From Brachionus manjavacas (taxonomy: Eukaryota > Rotifera > Eurotatoria > Ploima > Brachionidae), in NCBI GenBank assembly GCA_019054805.1, contig JAHQIY010000015.1, positions 194,001-258,000 of the forward strand: a DNA stretch of 64,000 nucleotides. The letters are read 5' to 3'. A program made the position numbers and the translations under genes. Each line of letters begins with the position of its first letter. Position 1 is the first letter of the stretch. The notes beneath the pieces are model-generated. The model was not told the DNA's origin. It searched no databases and saw only the letters and a list, made by a program, of their open reading frames with translations. Below, one piece after another: positions 42,209 to 57,200 of this stretch.

Positions 42209-45200
42209 TTATTTCTTTTTAAAAATATAAAGGCAGTTTGTAATAATAAAATATTGATTAAAATTACTTGAAAAATATTCAATTTCGTGTCTATTGATTT
42301 CATAGAGAACAAAAAAATGAATCAAGTCGGCCAAGTCATCATTACATTTGTTATCCAGGTAACAATTGATCAAATCATGCCGGTCTAAATACAAAAATTA
42401 TAAATCCTTCAACTACAATCAAAAAAAATTACTCTTAATTTTGTTGCGTAAATTTGATTCAATTGAATTTAAAGTCGAGTACAAAAATTCTTTGGTTATC
42501 AAACTTTTCTTGTTACATGAATTTAAATTATAAAATTTATTAATCAATTTTATCTCTTGGATGAATTGAGAATTAGGCTGTTGGGCTTGTTTGTCAAAGA
42601 CAAGAATGATGCCAACAAAATCGAATGTTTCTTGCACCACTGATTCGTAGACCAATTTGAGCAAACGATTTGTTTTTGGATTCAATCGGTTTTCGTCAGT
42701 TTTGTTCAATATCTTGGCAAATTGATTTATATGCTCTTCGTTGGTTATTTGTTCCAATAAATCGGGCTAAAATAAAATAATTTTGTATATTTAAAAAAAA
42801 AAAAATTATATTTTTATTTTTATTTACAGTAATGCTATGTGGTACTATAATTTTGTTCAAAAAATTTCTAATATTAAATGCCTTTTCGTCTTTGGGATCA
42901 TCTGAATAGCTAAAGTAACCATTTTTTTGTTTTACCAATAGTTCAGATAATAAAATAAAGCGCAGTTCGTTGAAATGTAAATTTTGCTTAAAATTTATTG
43001 AATAGTATCTGGGACCGAGAATTTTTAGTTGCTCAATTCGATTCAACTCGGGAAGAATACAAGGTGCCATTTGTTTGTATTTAAATTCAGAATGATGTTC
43101 ATTTGCTTTCAGTGTTACTTCGACAGGAACGTAGCAGAATTCTCCGGTGTCAACATCTTTGGACAATAAAAGTCTTGGCTCACTGGCCAACACGTACAAA
43201 TGTCTAAATGCCTGTAGATGGAAGCGGTTGTCATTGCTGTCGACTGGAAAAGCAGGATATAAAGCACACAACAATAGGGCAATGCTGAGCGAATCGGTTT
43301 TTAAACTGTACCGACCACCACCCATAAAAAGCAAAGCCATTGCCATATTTATAGCCATTTGACTTCCAAAAGTAACATGTGGATAGTTAGGTCCAACCCT
43401 GGACCGCAAATAGCGACATATTCTCATAACTTCCAAATCCCCAGATCCAGCCATTACCATCGATAAAGATAGTACAACTACGCATAGGCAATTTTCTGTG
43501 GATAATTTTGAATCACCAAGGTCAGTAAAATAATTTGCCCAAAAAAGCTAAAAATGAAAAAAGCTTAATTTAACAACAAATTAATAAACATTTTTTTTTA
43601 AATTTTAAATCATGATTCTTTGGATCAGCATACCAATTTTCTGATTTTAAATATTTTTTCAATATTTGACTTAAACTTCTAACCAAAAAAGACTTTATAC
43701 TTTTTACAAGAACTAAAATAATATTTTGAAAAATTTAGATTTAAATTTTTACAAATTAAATTTTTAAGAAATTATAATCTTTATTTTAAAGTTTTGAATT
43801 TTTTTAAAGCCACATCTTTAATTTATACAAGAAAAAATTGAAAGTAAAATTCAAGATTACTAAATGAACTAAGATATATTTGAAATTACTACATCAAATA
43901 CTTATTCCCATTGAAAATCTGATTAAAGATGTGGATCCTAGTAAACTTATATTCAAATTTTCAAAATTAGGTCTTGTAAAGTCTAGTAAAAAAGAACAGA
44001 ACAAAGTAGATTTTGCACATCATTAGCAGACTTTGACAGTTAACACTAGAAGCACCAAACGAGTCATTTTGACTCGTTTTAAAAATTGTAAATAATCGTA
44101 TCTTTAGATGAGATTTTAAAAAAATAAATATCTCTTTTGAATAATGAAGATTTTAAAATTTTCTTTAAAAAATGATATCATTTTGTATGATTTTTATGAT
44201 TTGTTTTTAAAATACTTTTGAATTAAAAAGACATGAAAAAATCGTTGGTGCTTCTAGTGTTAATGCAACTTTGAATGTTGCACTATGCTGCTTTCACATA
44301 ACTAATTTTAAACTTTAAGAAAAAAATTTATTTAATTTTTTATTAAAATTATTTAATGGATTTAAATATTTGATGCAACTTTGAATATTGCATCATGTTG
44401 CATTCACATAACTAGTTTTAAACTTTGAGTAAAAAAGTTATTCAATTTTTTTACATTTTTTCTGTTCGCTTTTATCATTTTGTACTGAATTTCAAAAAAT
44501 CCAAATATAAAATTAAATAACATATGTTTTTAGCTACAAAGGAAAAATTTTCTATTTCAAATATTTAAGTCAAATTTTTAAGATGCTTAGACTTGATTTG
44601 ACTTGACTTTGACTTTATGAGTTTTGAACAATTTAAAGAAAAATTTGCATATTTTTTTCAAATCCTAATTCGTCTCCTAAATTTTTCTTGACAATAATAA
44701 ATTAGGGATTAAAGAAACATATAATTCAAGGCAAATTGAAGTTTATGATCGAATGTAAATTTCAAATCAAAATTTTTAGTTTTTGATTTAAAAAAAAGGT
44801 ATTGTTTATCAATTTTCTAATAATAAATAACTAAACTTTATTAAACATAATTTTTCAATGAATAATTAGATAGAAAATTATTAATGAATTTTTATTTAAA
44901 AGAAATTGAATACTTATTCAATATTTTGAAATTTTACATTTTACAAAATTAAACTTTGTTTCGCCGTAATATAATTTAATTGATATTTAAATATCATTTA
45001 AAGCGTTTATTTGAGTCATAATTTGGATACCTAAATGTCGATTTTAAATTTGTCTTTTAAGTTTTCAAAAAAATTTTAGAAGAATGAATTAAAGGTCAAT
45101 TAGAGAAAAAAAGTTTTGTTTTTTAAATTAAAATAATAAACATCTTATGTTAAATTTTAAAAAAATTAAAAAAATCTAATTTAATCATTTTTATTAAGAT

Positions 45201-48200
45201 TTTAATCAATTAAATTTTGATTATTTGATAAAAATTTTGATATTTTGCCTAATTTAAAGCTTGATTCAATTGAATATGATTAAGTGAATCAAGCATAAAC
45301 ATGATTTTTTTAAACTGTTGCCAAACACACAAATTTGCTTTTTTATAAATGTTAATAAAATTTTTTTTGGTACAAATTTTAAAATAAAATTCAAGCTTTA
45401 TTTAAAGTTTAGTACAATTTTTGACATAATAATTTATGGCTTAATGTTCATTCACTGATTACGAAACTTTATTTTACTTCAGAAAAAAATTATAATATAA
45501 TTATCATATAATTTTTTTCCTAATTAAAAATTAAACAAACCATGTTTAATAAAGTTTAAAATTTAGTATTTAAAAAATTGATAAAAAATAACTTTTTTTA
45601 AAATCAAAAACTAAAAATTTTGATCTGAAATTTACATTTGATCATAAACTTCAATTTGCCTAAAAATAAGGCCTTTATTCAAATGATAAAATATTGGAGT
45701 AATTAAGAAATTTTTTTTGATTAAAAAAATTATTCAATATAGGATATTTATCAAGCAAAATTGGTCTTAACTTAAAAAAAAATTAAATATATTTTTTGGT
45801 CAATCAATTCAATGAAGTTTGTCATTTGCAAATGGCGTAAAAAAAACATAGAAATTCCTTACCAATGTTTTGTAAGCATCATTGTTGAATGTTCCGGCAA
45901 ATTTAAGTCCAATGCTCATGCATGCACCAGCAATAATGTGTCTAAAAGCCTCGATTCTGGTCTCGTCATCAATAGCATTATTCGATCCATTCGAATCGCT
46001 CGAATTTGTATCAAATTGAGATCCAAGATCCTCAAATTCTTCATCCTCAACATTTTTCTTGCTTTTGGTTTTTTTCATGTGGATTATTTCGATATCATCG
46101 AAAAAATCCTCGTTCTCAACATCATCAAATTGTATCAAATCACCCAATAGATGTTTCTTTTTCTTACTATCTCTGTCCACCACAACATTGTCATCCTCAT
46201 CAGTATTGTCATGAATGTCGTCAATGAGCTCACATTCGGAGTCACTTTTTTCTTTTTTAAAAACCACTTGTTTTCTAGTAGTAGTTTTTCGTGTTTCTTC
46301 TGCTTTAATCAAGTGTGCAAATTTTTCGTTCAAAAATTTATCATTTCTTATATTTGCTTTTAATAAATTGGACAATTGTCCAACTAGCCATTCCTGAGTG
46401 GGCACCACATGCTTCCACATAATCAAATTTCTGGACAAAGTTCTTAGCAGGAGAAAATCTGGTCTGATCGAGTCCAAAAGAAAAGCAGAGTCAGGCGGAG
46501 CGAACCATTCACTAATCAATTTATCACAGCTATTGAAGTAAATCAATCCTAGAGCAATGGTGGCGCCTGGACAAGTGACATTTGTGTTTATTGATTCTCC
46601 TTCTCTGATGTACGAGCTGTTTGACGCTTTGAAATTGTTTCCTGATGCTTCCGAGCTTTGATTTGGATTGTTGGCGGAAAAGTTGTTCGAATAGCCGCTC
46701 AAATTGTCTTTTTCTCTATGCCCTCCGACCATGTAATGATACAACTCGTCTGTAAATGTACTGTCCATAATGGTAAGGCTTTTTTTTCCTTTTTCAAGTA
46801 GTATAAGACCAAGAGCAAGTCCAGCTGTGAGTGAATAGGCCTCACGGTCCAATGAGTTCAAGTCCTTGTCGGCATCGTTTGCTGGCAAACGACCGATCTC
46901 TTTCAGCAGAACATAGCTCATGTGTTTGTTGCCTGTTTTTACATAAACTAGTCCTAGACTTAGTAAAGCTGCGATTTGAATGTTGTACGGCGTTTCGAGT
47001 TCTATTTCAACAGGAGGCATCAGCGCTACAATTTAAAGTACACTCAAGCAGTCAAGCTCTTTAGTTCTATTCAAAGGATACTTACATCTAATGTGCATGC
47101 TGATCAAGCGAGTAACGCTTAGATCCATGGATCCAATTCTAGAAATAAAATTAAAATAAATTTTTTTTGAGCTAAAATTTTATTTTTTACTTTGAAGCGG
47201 CTAGGCCGATTAAAATGGCTATGTTTGTAAGATCATGTCTGCGGGTGAGAGCGTCGTAGATGTTTAGCATGCTGAAGCTGGCAAGATGACCAGTGAGACC
47301 AAGGCCGTATAGGAATCCGGCTTGTTCGTTAGTGAGTTCGAAATTTTTTGCCAAATGAGACTTGATCCACGAGTTGCTGAGGTCTTTGGCTTGAGCATTA
47401 ATGGTGAGTCCGGCAGCCACTCCGTTGTGAAACAATGGCCAATTAGTCATGTTAGCTGGCACCTCGACTCGAGTTAAATCTATTGTGGTCTTTTTTGTAA
47501 GACTTTTTCCTTTTAGATTTAGCTCAGGAACTAAAATTGGCTCAGTGGGAATCGGATTTACAGTATGCAAGGTAAATATACCCCGACCTATTGGTAAAGC
47601 CATTGTTCGTACACAAATGCATGACAGAAATTTTTCTTCTTCTTCCAAAAAATCATGATCACTTACATCAGGTCCTTGGTTTAGTTTGATTTGTATCGGT
47701 CGGGTTGTTTGCAAACATGTTCTAAGCTCTTTGATGCGCAAATCTTCGTTAAAACGACACTTCAGTGTCTCTAGATTTACCATATGTTCCATGCCTGTTG
47801 AAAAAAATCTATCATTTAGATACAAAATAATTGAAGAAATAAAGAATTCTTTTTTTTTTACTGAAATACTTTTTTTTATTAAAAACCTTTGACAGAAATA
47901 TTTGAATTTTTTTTCATCATTTAGTATTTGAGCTATCTAATTTTTTTATTTTTTGTATGAAAATAAGAATTATTGAGTAAATAAAAACTTAAAAAATTAA
48001 TTTGATAATTTAATTGAAATATTCTTCATAGTATATTTTAAATGGTTGAAAAAAATTCTGACAGAAGATAACTATTTGTATTTTATTTACTGTTTAATTG
48101 TTGATTTGAAAATCAGAATTTACCATTTTTTACGTTATTTTATGCTAATAACACTAAAAATAAAAAATAAGTTTTTTTTTTTAAATTTTTTAAAAAAATA

Positions 48201-51200
48201 AGTTTTTTTTTAAAAAAATTTTTAAAAAAATATACCAATTCTTTTAAATCAAAGATCATTTTCTAATTATTTTAACTTTATATAAAGAATACCGGCGATG
48301 AAAAAAAAATTTTATTATACAATTCCATAGATGTCCAAGAACTGAGCTACGATTTTGATATTATCAATTCAAGCTGATAATTTTTCTCACAAATTTGATT
48401 AAATAAAATTAATTTTTTTTTGTGTCAATTGTCTTTGGCTTTCTGTAATTTGGGAAAGGATTGGTAGTACCGGTAGATTTTAATTTTTTTCATATTATGT
48501 AAAATTGAATGCTTTTAATGAAAAAAATCTAAAACGCTATCTTAATCAAATATTATACGTGAAATTACGTAAGATAACGATAATTGACGTATATTTACGT
48601 AATTATACGATAATTTTAGTTATTTTGAGTAAATTTACTCATTTTTCTTCAAATTTTTCAAAATATAAACATTTTTTTAATTTTTAGCTATTTTCATCTA
48701 AAAATAAAAAAAACGTAATTTTACGTGAATTTATGTAACACATGAAATCCCAATTAGTAAATTTACATTAAAAATAGTAAAAAAACGTAAGAAAATGTTA
48801 ATTTATGAATTTAATTTTGTTTTTTTTATGTATGGTTAAATGTCAAATGTTCTATGTAAGATTGGTATTTTCGTGATCCAAGTTTTTTTGAAAATTAATT
48901 ATCGCCCCAATTGCTCTGATTTGATTTTATCGTTATAGGAACTGTGATTGTTTTAAATAGAACATTTAAAATTTAATTATACATAAAAAAAATCATAAAA
49001 AAAATTCATAAATTTACATTTTCTTACGTTTTTTTACTTTTTTTTACTATATTTTGAAAAATTTCAAGAAAATAAGAAAAACAGCAGTTTTTTGGTCCTT
49101 TTATAATTTCCTGTAAAATGGGTAAATTTACGTAAAATAAATAAAATTATCGTATAATTACGTCAATAAACGTTAATTTACAAAACTATCTTTACTTTTT
49201 TTACGTCAATATACGTCAATTATCGTTATCTTGCGTAAATTCACGAGAATCATCATGACTTAGCAGTAATGTATTTTTAAATCGTTAAGGTATTTTTTCA
49301 ATAAATTTATCTAATTTTATTTTGCATTATTTTACAAATTTTTTAACAATTTTTTTTAATGATTAATTCTAATTATCATGTCAATACTCGAAATGTAAAA
49401 TTGATACCCAAAAGTGAATACAAAACACATTAAAAATACAAATAATTCACAGGCAGCTAGGTTTTTAATTTTATTTTTCTAAACTTTAAAGAATTGGAAA
49501 AAATACTGCTTATCAATCTTGACTTTAATTTTTTCTAATACAGTGAAACCTCTTAATCTGTCCACCTCTGTTAATTCCCACTTTTTTCTTTCCCCCAAAA
49601 GTTTTCCTATCTTAATACAGATCAACGAACCTCTTTAATTTGTCCACCAAAAAAACAAGAAATCTAGGACTATAATCTGTCCATACATTACTAAAACTTA
49701 ACAAAAAACCTTTTTCTTCTAATTGATAAATAATTACTCCTTACAACACTACAAAATCAAACATAATAAGCACACAAAAATACCTGAATTTTTTTAAATA
49801 ATTATTAAGATATTAGCATTGTATTTTTAAATAAAAAATTAAAAAACAATTTTAATTTAATTCTTGATTTCATATTGGAAGCTCTCTAATTTGTCCACCT
49901 GTGTATGTGTCCATTTTCAGGTTTCTCCGGACCGTGAACAGATCAGAGAGGTATCACTGTATTAACTAACTAAAAACGAACTGATAGTTTAATCATTTTA
50001 ATTTCGGGCCCAAATGAAAGATATTTAAATAGTTCAAATCCTTAATGCAGGCAAAAAAATAGAAATTTTAATTCTATACTTTGGTAAAATCATTTCAAAG
50101 TCTTTAAACAATAACATTTTGAGAAATTGTAGAAATGTAGAATTGTAGCTACAATTGTAGATAAAAGATTCACAAAAAAAAAAAAACAAAAGAAAATAAA
50201 AATACCGTCTTCCTCATCTTTTTTGATATTTTGGTTTACATTTAGACAAAGATTTAGTTCTGATTGATTTGGTTTGATGAAATTCTTATTCAGAGCGCTG
50301 CTGACAAGTTTCGATTGATTGTAGAGCTGTAGTTCTTCATTTTCTGGATCATTATTGGACTCGTTTTGTTTGTTCAATGCGTCCGAATTACTTTTCAAAA
50401 TAGCCAAATCATTGCGTCCAATTAGATCGAAAGCAAAAGATGGCCAAGTGAAGCAAGCATTGTCACGCGACCATTTGATCGACTCCAAAATAGGAAACAA
50501 AACAAATAGAGGATAGTCGTAAATTTCGTTCAGTGAACAAAGGCCCATTTCTAAACACTTGGAAAATATGTTCTCGCACAGATTGGCTTGACCGTGAACA
50601 AATTTAAACTTTAAATTGTAGCCCGGATAGGGATGCGGCTCGTGCTCACTACTCGGCTGAAAGCCCGAAAAGTTAATCCTAAAGAAACACTGATCGATGA
50701 ATTCTTCATAGTCCAAATTGTCTCTTTCGTTATTGCACAAGCTAACAATGCTAAAAATTTTAATTGTTCTCATAATTCGCTTGGTCACAGATTCGATGAC
50801 AGGAAACGGCTGACTAACCGACTTTTGAGTCAACAGATTTGACAAAAACTTGATCAAACTGGGCGGCTCTTGTTGAATCAAGTAGCCGACCGAACTTTTG
50901 CTCGTGGCCGTCGGTGTGACCAAGACACTGGGAGACTTTTTGTACTTAAAACGCAACAGATTCGGATAGTCCATTTCGTAATAGCTCATGTACACACCGA
51001 GACCGATTTCGCTGGCCAGAACATACAAAACTTGAGCCAAATCTTCATAATATTGATTGAGCGATCGGTAAAGCTTGACTTCTTCATAAATCAAGTGCAG
51101 AGTGTAGAGAACATTTTTGATGTACGAATAAAGAATGCCGCCTGAGCCGCCAGAGCCAGTTGAAGTGGCATAAGCGCCGCTCAGGGTCGAGCTTATCGAC

Positions 51201-54200
51201 CTTTTTTGTCTAGAAAATTGAGAGCCAGGCGTTTTTTGATTGTCACTTGATGGTTTACTTGGCGTTTGTGTCAGTTCAGTGTCCGCATCACTTGGCCTAA
51301 TGTCAAACTCGTCGAGATTTTTTTCCGATTGCATAAACTTTTGAAAGAGAGGGTCGTTGAGCATAAACTGCCAGTCGTCATCACACGCTTCGTCCATACT
51401 GCACTTGGCCCGCTTAGACTGCTCATCGCATTCGCTCATCTCATCAATAGTGGCACTCTCGACGCGCCTCGGCTTGTTTATGCTCAAAAATGGAATGTCT
51501 TGTTCAATTTTGTTCATGTCAAAGCAGCCGCACAGATTAAGGATCAAGTAGAGAAAAAGGCTCAGTTGATTTTTGATCGATTCGCCCATGCTATAGCGGT
51601 GAATGAACCATTGTTGGACTATTTCGTAGTACAGCTCCTTGTTGAGAGTGTATTTGAATCCTTCTAGGCAAAGATTGACAAGCTTGCAGCTAGACGGCTC
51701 GGCCAAGTTTACTCTTAGAAGGCGATTGTCGCTTAGTCTTACATTGAAGTGGGAGCCGGTCGGGTCCAGCAAGGCTTTGTACTCGTGTTGTTGATGCAGA
51801 ACTTTGCCCACCGACGAGCTTAGCATTTTGGACGGAACACTGGAGCAGTTTTTGGGCGTTTTGAACACATGACTGCTGGACTCGTCAATGCTGGTTTGGA
51901 GTATTTCATTAGAAGACACATTTGGTTGAAAAAAAGATGGTTTAGAGAATAGCTTTGATTTAATGGGTGTAATGATTGGACTTTGAAAGAGTTCACTTTT
52001 TTTCATGTGACCAAACGGGTTCGACCAAACAATGTTGTGTAGTTGAAGTTTGCATAGCTTGTTCATGCCCGAGTACACAAAAAGACTGCCTTGACTGTCT
52101 ATAATGACCATTAGATTTCGATCATTGACAAATACTGCATCGCGAGCGGCTATATAGCTCAAATGGTTAGTGGTGGTGACTGTGTCATTTTCTTGGCAAT
52201 GTTCGATTTTGAGACATCTCAATTGACACTTGGCTGGCATCAAGTAACATACAAATTTTTGATTGTACAAGTCTTGAATTTGGAAAAATTTAGTGGCCTT
52301 TTCGTTCATTGATGAATCGCCAGCGACCATTGTTGGCTCGGTCCAAATCGATTCAAAGCAATAGTCTGGCTGAGATTGTTCGTACAAAGGCTCGTTTTGC
52401 ATAAAATCACTCTGGTTCATTAGGTTAATGGAAGTGTTGTTCAACAAAGGAGTGAATGATCTTTTTATGTTGAGTGGAGTGTTTTGTTGATTTATATTGA
52501 GTGGAGTTCTGTAGTGCGATGAGTGATGGTTGGCCTCTAGCAATGGTGTCATTAGATTGTTGGATGTAGGAGGATTTATGCTAAGACAATTTGCCGATTG
52601 ACAAATACTGCCTCGGTGCACTGGCTGATACACACTTGATCTACGCACTGCATTTATTGCCGGAGAAGAAGAACAAGATGGTGAACGGCTGAGAGTGGCC
52701 ATCGGACTGAAGTTACGCTGAAAAAAGTGCTGATGTGCCGACATTAAATTGGTTGTAGCCGATGTCTGTACTCCGGACTGGACCGTAGTAGTGGTTATTG
52801 TGCTTGTTGTGGTGGTGGTAACAGTGGTATTTGAACTTGCTACCAGCGGTGAGTTGACATTTAATTTGTTATAAAAAGAATAAGTGGAGATTATAGGCGA
52901 AACAGAGAGTCTTTTTTTTGACTGATTTACGCTTAGGGACAAACAGCTGGTATTAGATTCAGGACGTGTTGGCAATGGTGTGACAAGTGAGCTTGTGTTT
53001 AAATTTTGTGGCTGATGAGGAATAGTGTTTGGTTGGGTTGTGTCCAAAGGCTCATTTTGATGCGCTATTGTACCATTTAGTAGATTATTTACAACTTCAG
53101 AATCCTGAAATTTATTTTTAATATCAAAAATTGTTTGTTTATTTTTTTATTTTATAAATAATTAAAAATTACTTCAGATATATTTTCACTAATTCGATAA
53201 ATAGAATGAACATTGTTGAAAAGACTAAATACAAGAACCAAATTAAGTTGTTCGATTACATCTACAATTAATTGTTTTGAATTTTCTCTTAAAAAATAAC
53301 CTTTGTCTTTTAGATGGAAAATTTTAATTATTTTTAAATTTAAACTTGTTAATTACTTTCATTTGAGGAATTTTTACATAAAATTGGTTTAATGTCATTT
53401 AATGGATTGTTTAGAGTGAAAAAAATTTGGTTCGAGTGATTAGGTCGAAAGTAGGAAGCCGAGCCCGAGTCGGCGTACCGTTCAATCAAGATACCGTCTG
53501 GTATTTTCCAGCAGTTTTTAATCTTAAAAGGCAATGGTACATGGTAGTCAGAACCGTTCGGAGCATAGACATGTATTTTTTGGCTCTCGAACACACAAAG
53601 ACAATCATTGAGCATATTGGTATCTTAAATGATCAAAAATTAAGTTGCTTTTTTTGTTTAGGTGATTTTAAATTTTATTAATAGCCTAAATGTCAAAATA
53701 TTTAAATGATTAATTTTTTTAAATAAAAATCGTCTTTAAAAATTAAATTTTTAATTTTGAAGCTAAAGTTAAAAAATAAATTCTGACTTCCAAATTTTTT
53801 TTTGTATTTTTGAAATAAATTTTTTTAAATATTGCGCTTTTTACGATTAAAAAAAAATTTTTTTTGTTAATTTAATGCAAAAAATAGATCAATGTCTTAT
53901 AATATATTTTTAAATGTGTGGCTAGTCGATGCACTAATTAAATTTTGTTTAAATTTTTGACCAAAACTAATTATTTCTACAATGTTTACTAATTTGGCTG
54001 TAAAAGTTAGATAAATAATGAACAAAAAAATAAATTTTTTCTAATATGGAATAATTTAGATAAAGATTGAAATTATGATTTTATTTGAAATTTTAGAAAT
54101 TTGTTACCTGTGTCAGTTTTAAAGTTAAACCAATTTGAGTCGATTACCAGAGAGTCAAAAGTGAATGTCCTTCTTATACATTTGGAATCGTTGTCTACTC

Positions 54201-57200
54201 CATAAGATAAAATCACTCTGTTATCTCTGATGTACACTTCAGCCTCACAAAACTCGTTCACTTGTTTCAAGTGCCATTTTTCATTCTGACTAAAATCAAA
54301 GTTGAAATGGGAAATCATTGGCGATTTGTGCAAATAGGCAAAAGATATTTCGCTGATGCTTGAATTGTTGTCTTCAGGCAACGATTCCCGGCCTGGTTGA
54401 GACAAATTTTGATTCGAGTAGAAACGATTTAGATGAGATTTGTGCAAATAAAATTGTGGATGAGACATCTTTGGTTCGATTGATTCCGATTTTTGACCTT
54501 GAGCACTCGGTATTGTAGCATCTGTTTTATGATTAACTGCCTGGCTAGTCGATGTGCTAATTAAATTATGACTGATCAGCTGAGAACTACTACCTTTAGG
54601 TACAAATTCCCATGGATGGGATATCACAATCATATCTTTATAACTGGATTCCACTGTATAATAGGGTTTAGAAAATAAAGAACGAAAATGACTTTAATGC
54701 ACTTAGAGATATTAAAAATAAAATTTGACTTTTAGTTTTGACTAAAAAACCATAAGTCCTTTTATTAAACAGATAAATTTTGAAATTGAAAAGAAAAAAG
54801 TTTCAAATTTTTTGTTAAAAATTTTTATGTATTTATTTTGAGAAAATACTGTGCAAATTTTTATTCCAAAATTGCTTTGTTTTGATGCCAAAATACAATT
54901 TTTATTAAGCTATGAAAAATTTGTTTGCAATTTTTTTTGAAATTTAAAAATAAAGCATAATAATTTTTTTTTAAATCGGTTATTTTAAGAGAACTTGATT
55001 TTTTTTGCTCGCAAATTGAAATGTGAAAATGAGTTGACAAAGCTGGCTTAAAAATAGAAAAATTTTGAATAATTTTGAATATTCTGTCAAATTATCAAAT
55101 ATTAAAATATTTTTAAGTTAATCTATCGTTTTTTGAAAAACTGGAATTCAAATAACGTAAGTAGTAATATATTCCAAATTTTCCTTAGATTGGAGGTTAA
55201 CAAACGCCAGATAAAATTTAATTTCGAGTACGAATAGGTGTAAAAAAACTCGTTTTAACAAAATTAATTTTTTTTATAAAAGGAAAGGCTAAGTCTCCAT
55301 TATAGGATTTTTAATTTTTTTTAATGTAATTAATTTTCTTTTTCTTTTTCGATTTTTATTTCATGATCCAAAAGAGCTTATGAAGATAAACAAATATATT
55401 TGTAAGTTATTTATTCGAAAATATTGTAAAATTGCTTTCTTTTTAACTTAAATATTCATAAATAGGGTTATTGATAAATTTTATGTAATCTACTACATAT
55501 ATGATTTAATACCTAATAATCCGTCACTCAGCAGCATTATTTCAACAGTGTTCAATAATGTTCGGCAATAAAAATCATAGAATCATTAAATATTGAGTCA
55601 ATTAAAAAAAAAAATATTGTGAAAAAAATCCCCACAATTTTAATTCAAAAATTATTGGATCTGATGATATTTGGAATTTCATGACCAGTTAATGAAACAC
55701 ATGCTTTTGGTATTCGATTATTAAAAGTGAGGGGCTTTTTCAATTCCATTCGGATATTTAATTAAAAAAAGTTTTTTTTAAATTTTATTTAACAATAATA
55801 AATAGTTATCAAATATTTATATTAAGATTTAAAAGAATATAAAATAAGTTCTTCTTGTTTGTCATGTTGCTTAGATTTTTACATTTTTTTAACACTTAAA
55901 ATTAAAATTTTACTTTGTAACTTTTCAGCAAGAACAAACTTCCGATCTTTTAAGAATATTGATTAATTAAATGGTTAAATTTATACTTTTTAAATTTAGT
56001 TTTTCTTAAAGGCTGTCAATAAATAACCTTACAAATTCAAGTAAATTGTATAACAAATAATACTAAAAATTAGACATATTAATACTGCGTATGATATATT
56101 TAATAAATTTGCGATAGCATCAATTAAAATAACTAAAAAAAACTTAAATGCCAATATTTTAAATATTTAGACAAAATCAATAATTTACTGATTAAACTGA
56201 TAAAAAACTTTTTCTAATTATTATTATTTGCTTTACGTATAACAAGAATGAATCTTAAATTCTTGTTATCGTAAATTGGTTCAGATTGATAATAATAACT
56301 TTAAAGAGTACTTATAAGAACCTATAACAGATAATAACGATTTTTTTCACGTTTACGAATGGAATAAAAAGTCAGAGCCGTTTAAACATGTAAAACATGA
56401 TGATAACGACTTGTATTTGGTAAAGAGTGGTAAAGATTCGTTTTTAACACAAGAAGAATCAAAAAATTATTTGTCGAACTTTGACACTAAGTCTTGACAA
56501 GATTTTGAAAAAATGATCATATTTATAAATTCTATCAGGATCGTATCTGTAAACAGTAATAACTAGAAATTAAGTACCTTCTCTTGTTGGTACTGATTAA
56601 AAAACTACTAACTACAGATGATGAGGAAACTAACTCTAGACCAGCCAAAAAACAAGAAATTAATCTACTATGTTCAAATAATAACTCAGTATGTACTCAG
56701 TGTAATATGGTAATGAAAAAAAAGAGGTTTTTACTGTCCAAATGGTTGTAACCAAAAAAAAAATCCTTTTTTTAATTTTTTTATATTTACTATTAGTATA
56801 TTTTTGTAATTTTCTATATTAGAATATTTTTGTTATTATTTTTGTCGTATTCTAAAACGTCTATTTTATTTTATTTTATTTTTTTTTATAAAAGTAGTAA
56901 TAAGTTAGTTAAATTTTGAGGGAAAATGCAAGAATGGTAAAAGGAGGGCTTGAAAAAAAATTGTTCATCATGATTTAAATTTATGACAAATAGGGTTTAA
57001 AATTAAATCTTTGACCAAAAAATTTTTAACATTTCAATTTCTTTTTTAAATTTCTGACAATTAAAAAGATACAAGAAAAGCTAAATTTTGATTAATTTTT
57101 TTTTTTAAATATCATATTTAAATTAAACATTTTTTTATACAAAAACTAACTTTTCTAACAAGAACGATGCTTAAATTCTTAAAATAAATTAAGTTTTAAG

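Noticed and set aside
46006..46397. Several short plus-strand frames opposite ANAPC1 exon 8
   Set aside because: All are antisense shadows of a conserved coding exon.
48505..48687. Plus-strand 60-codon frame
   Set aside because: It falls inside the left arm of the ACGTAA foldback and has no coding features.
53427..53681. Plus-strand 84-codon frame
   Set aside because: Antisense of ANAPC1 exon 3.
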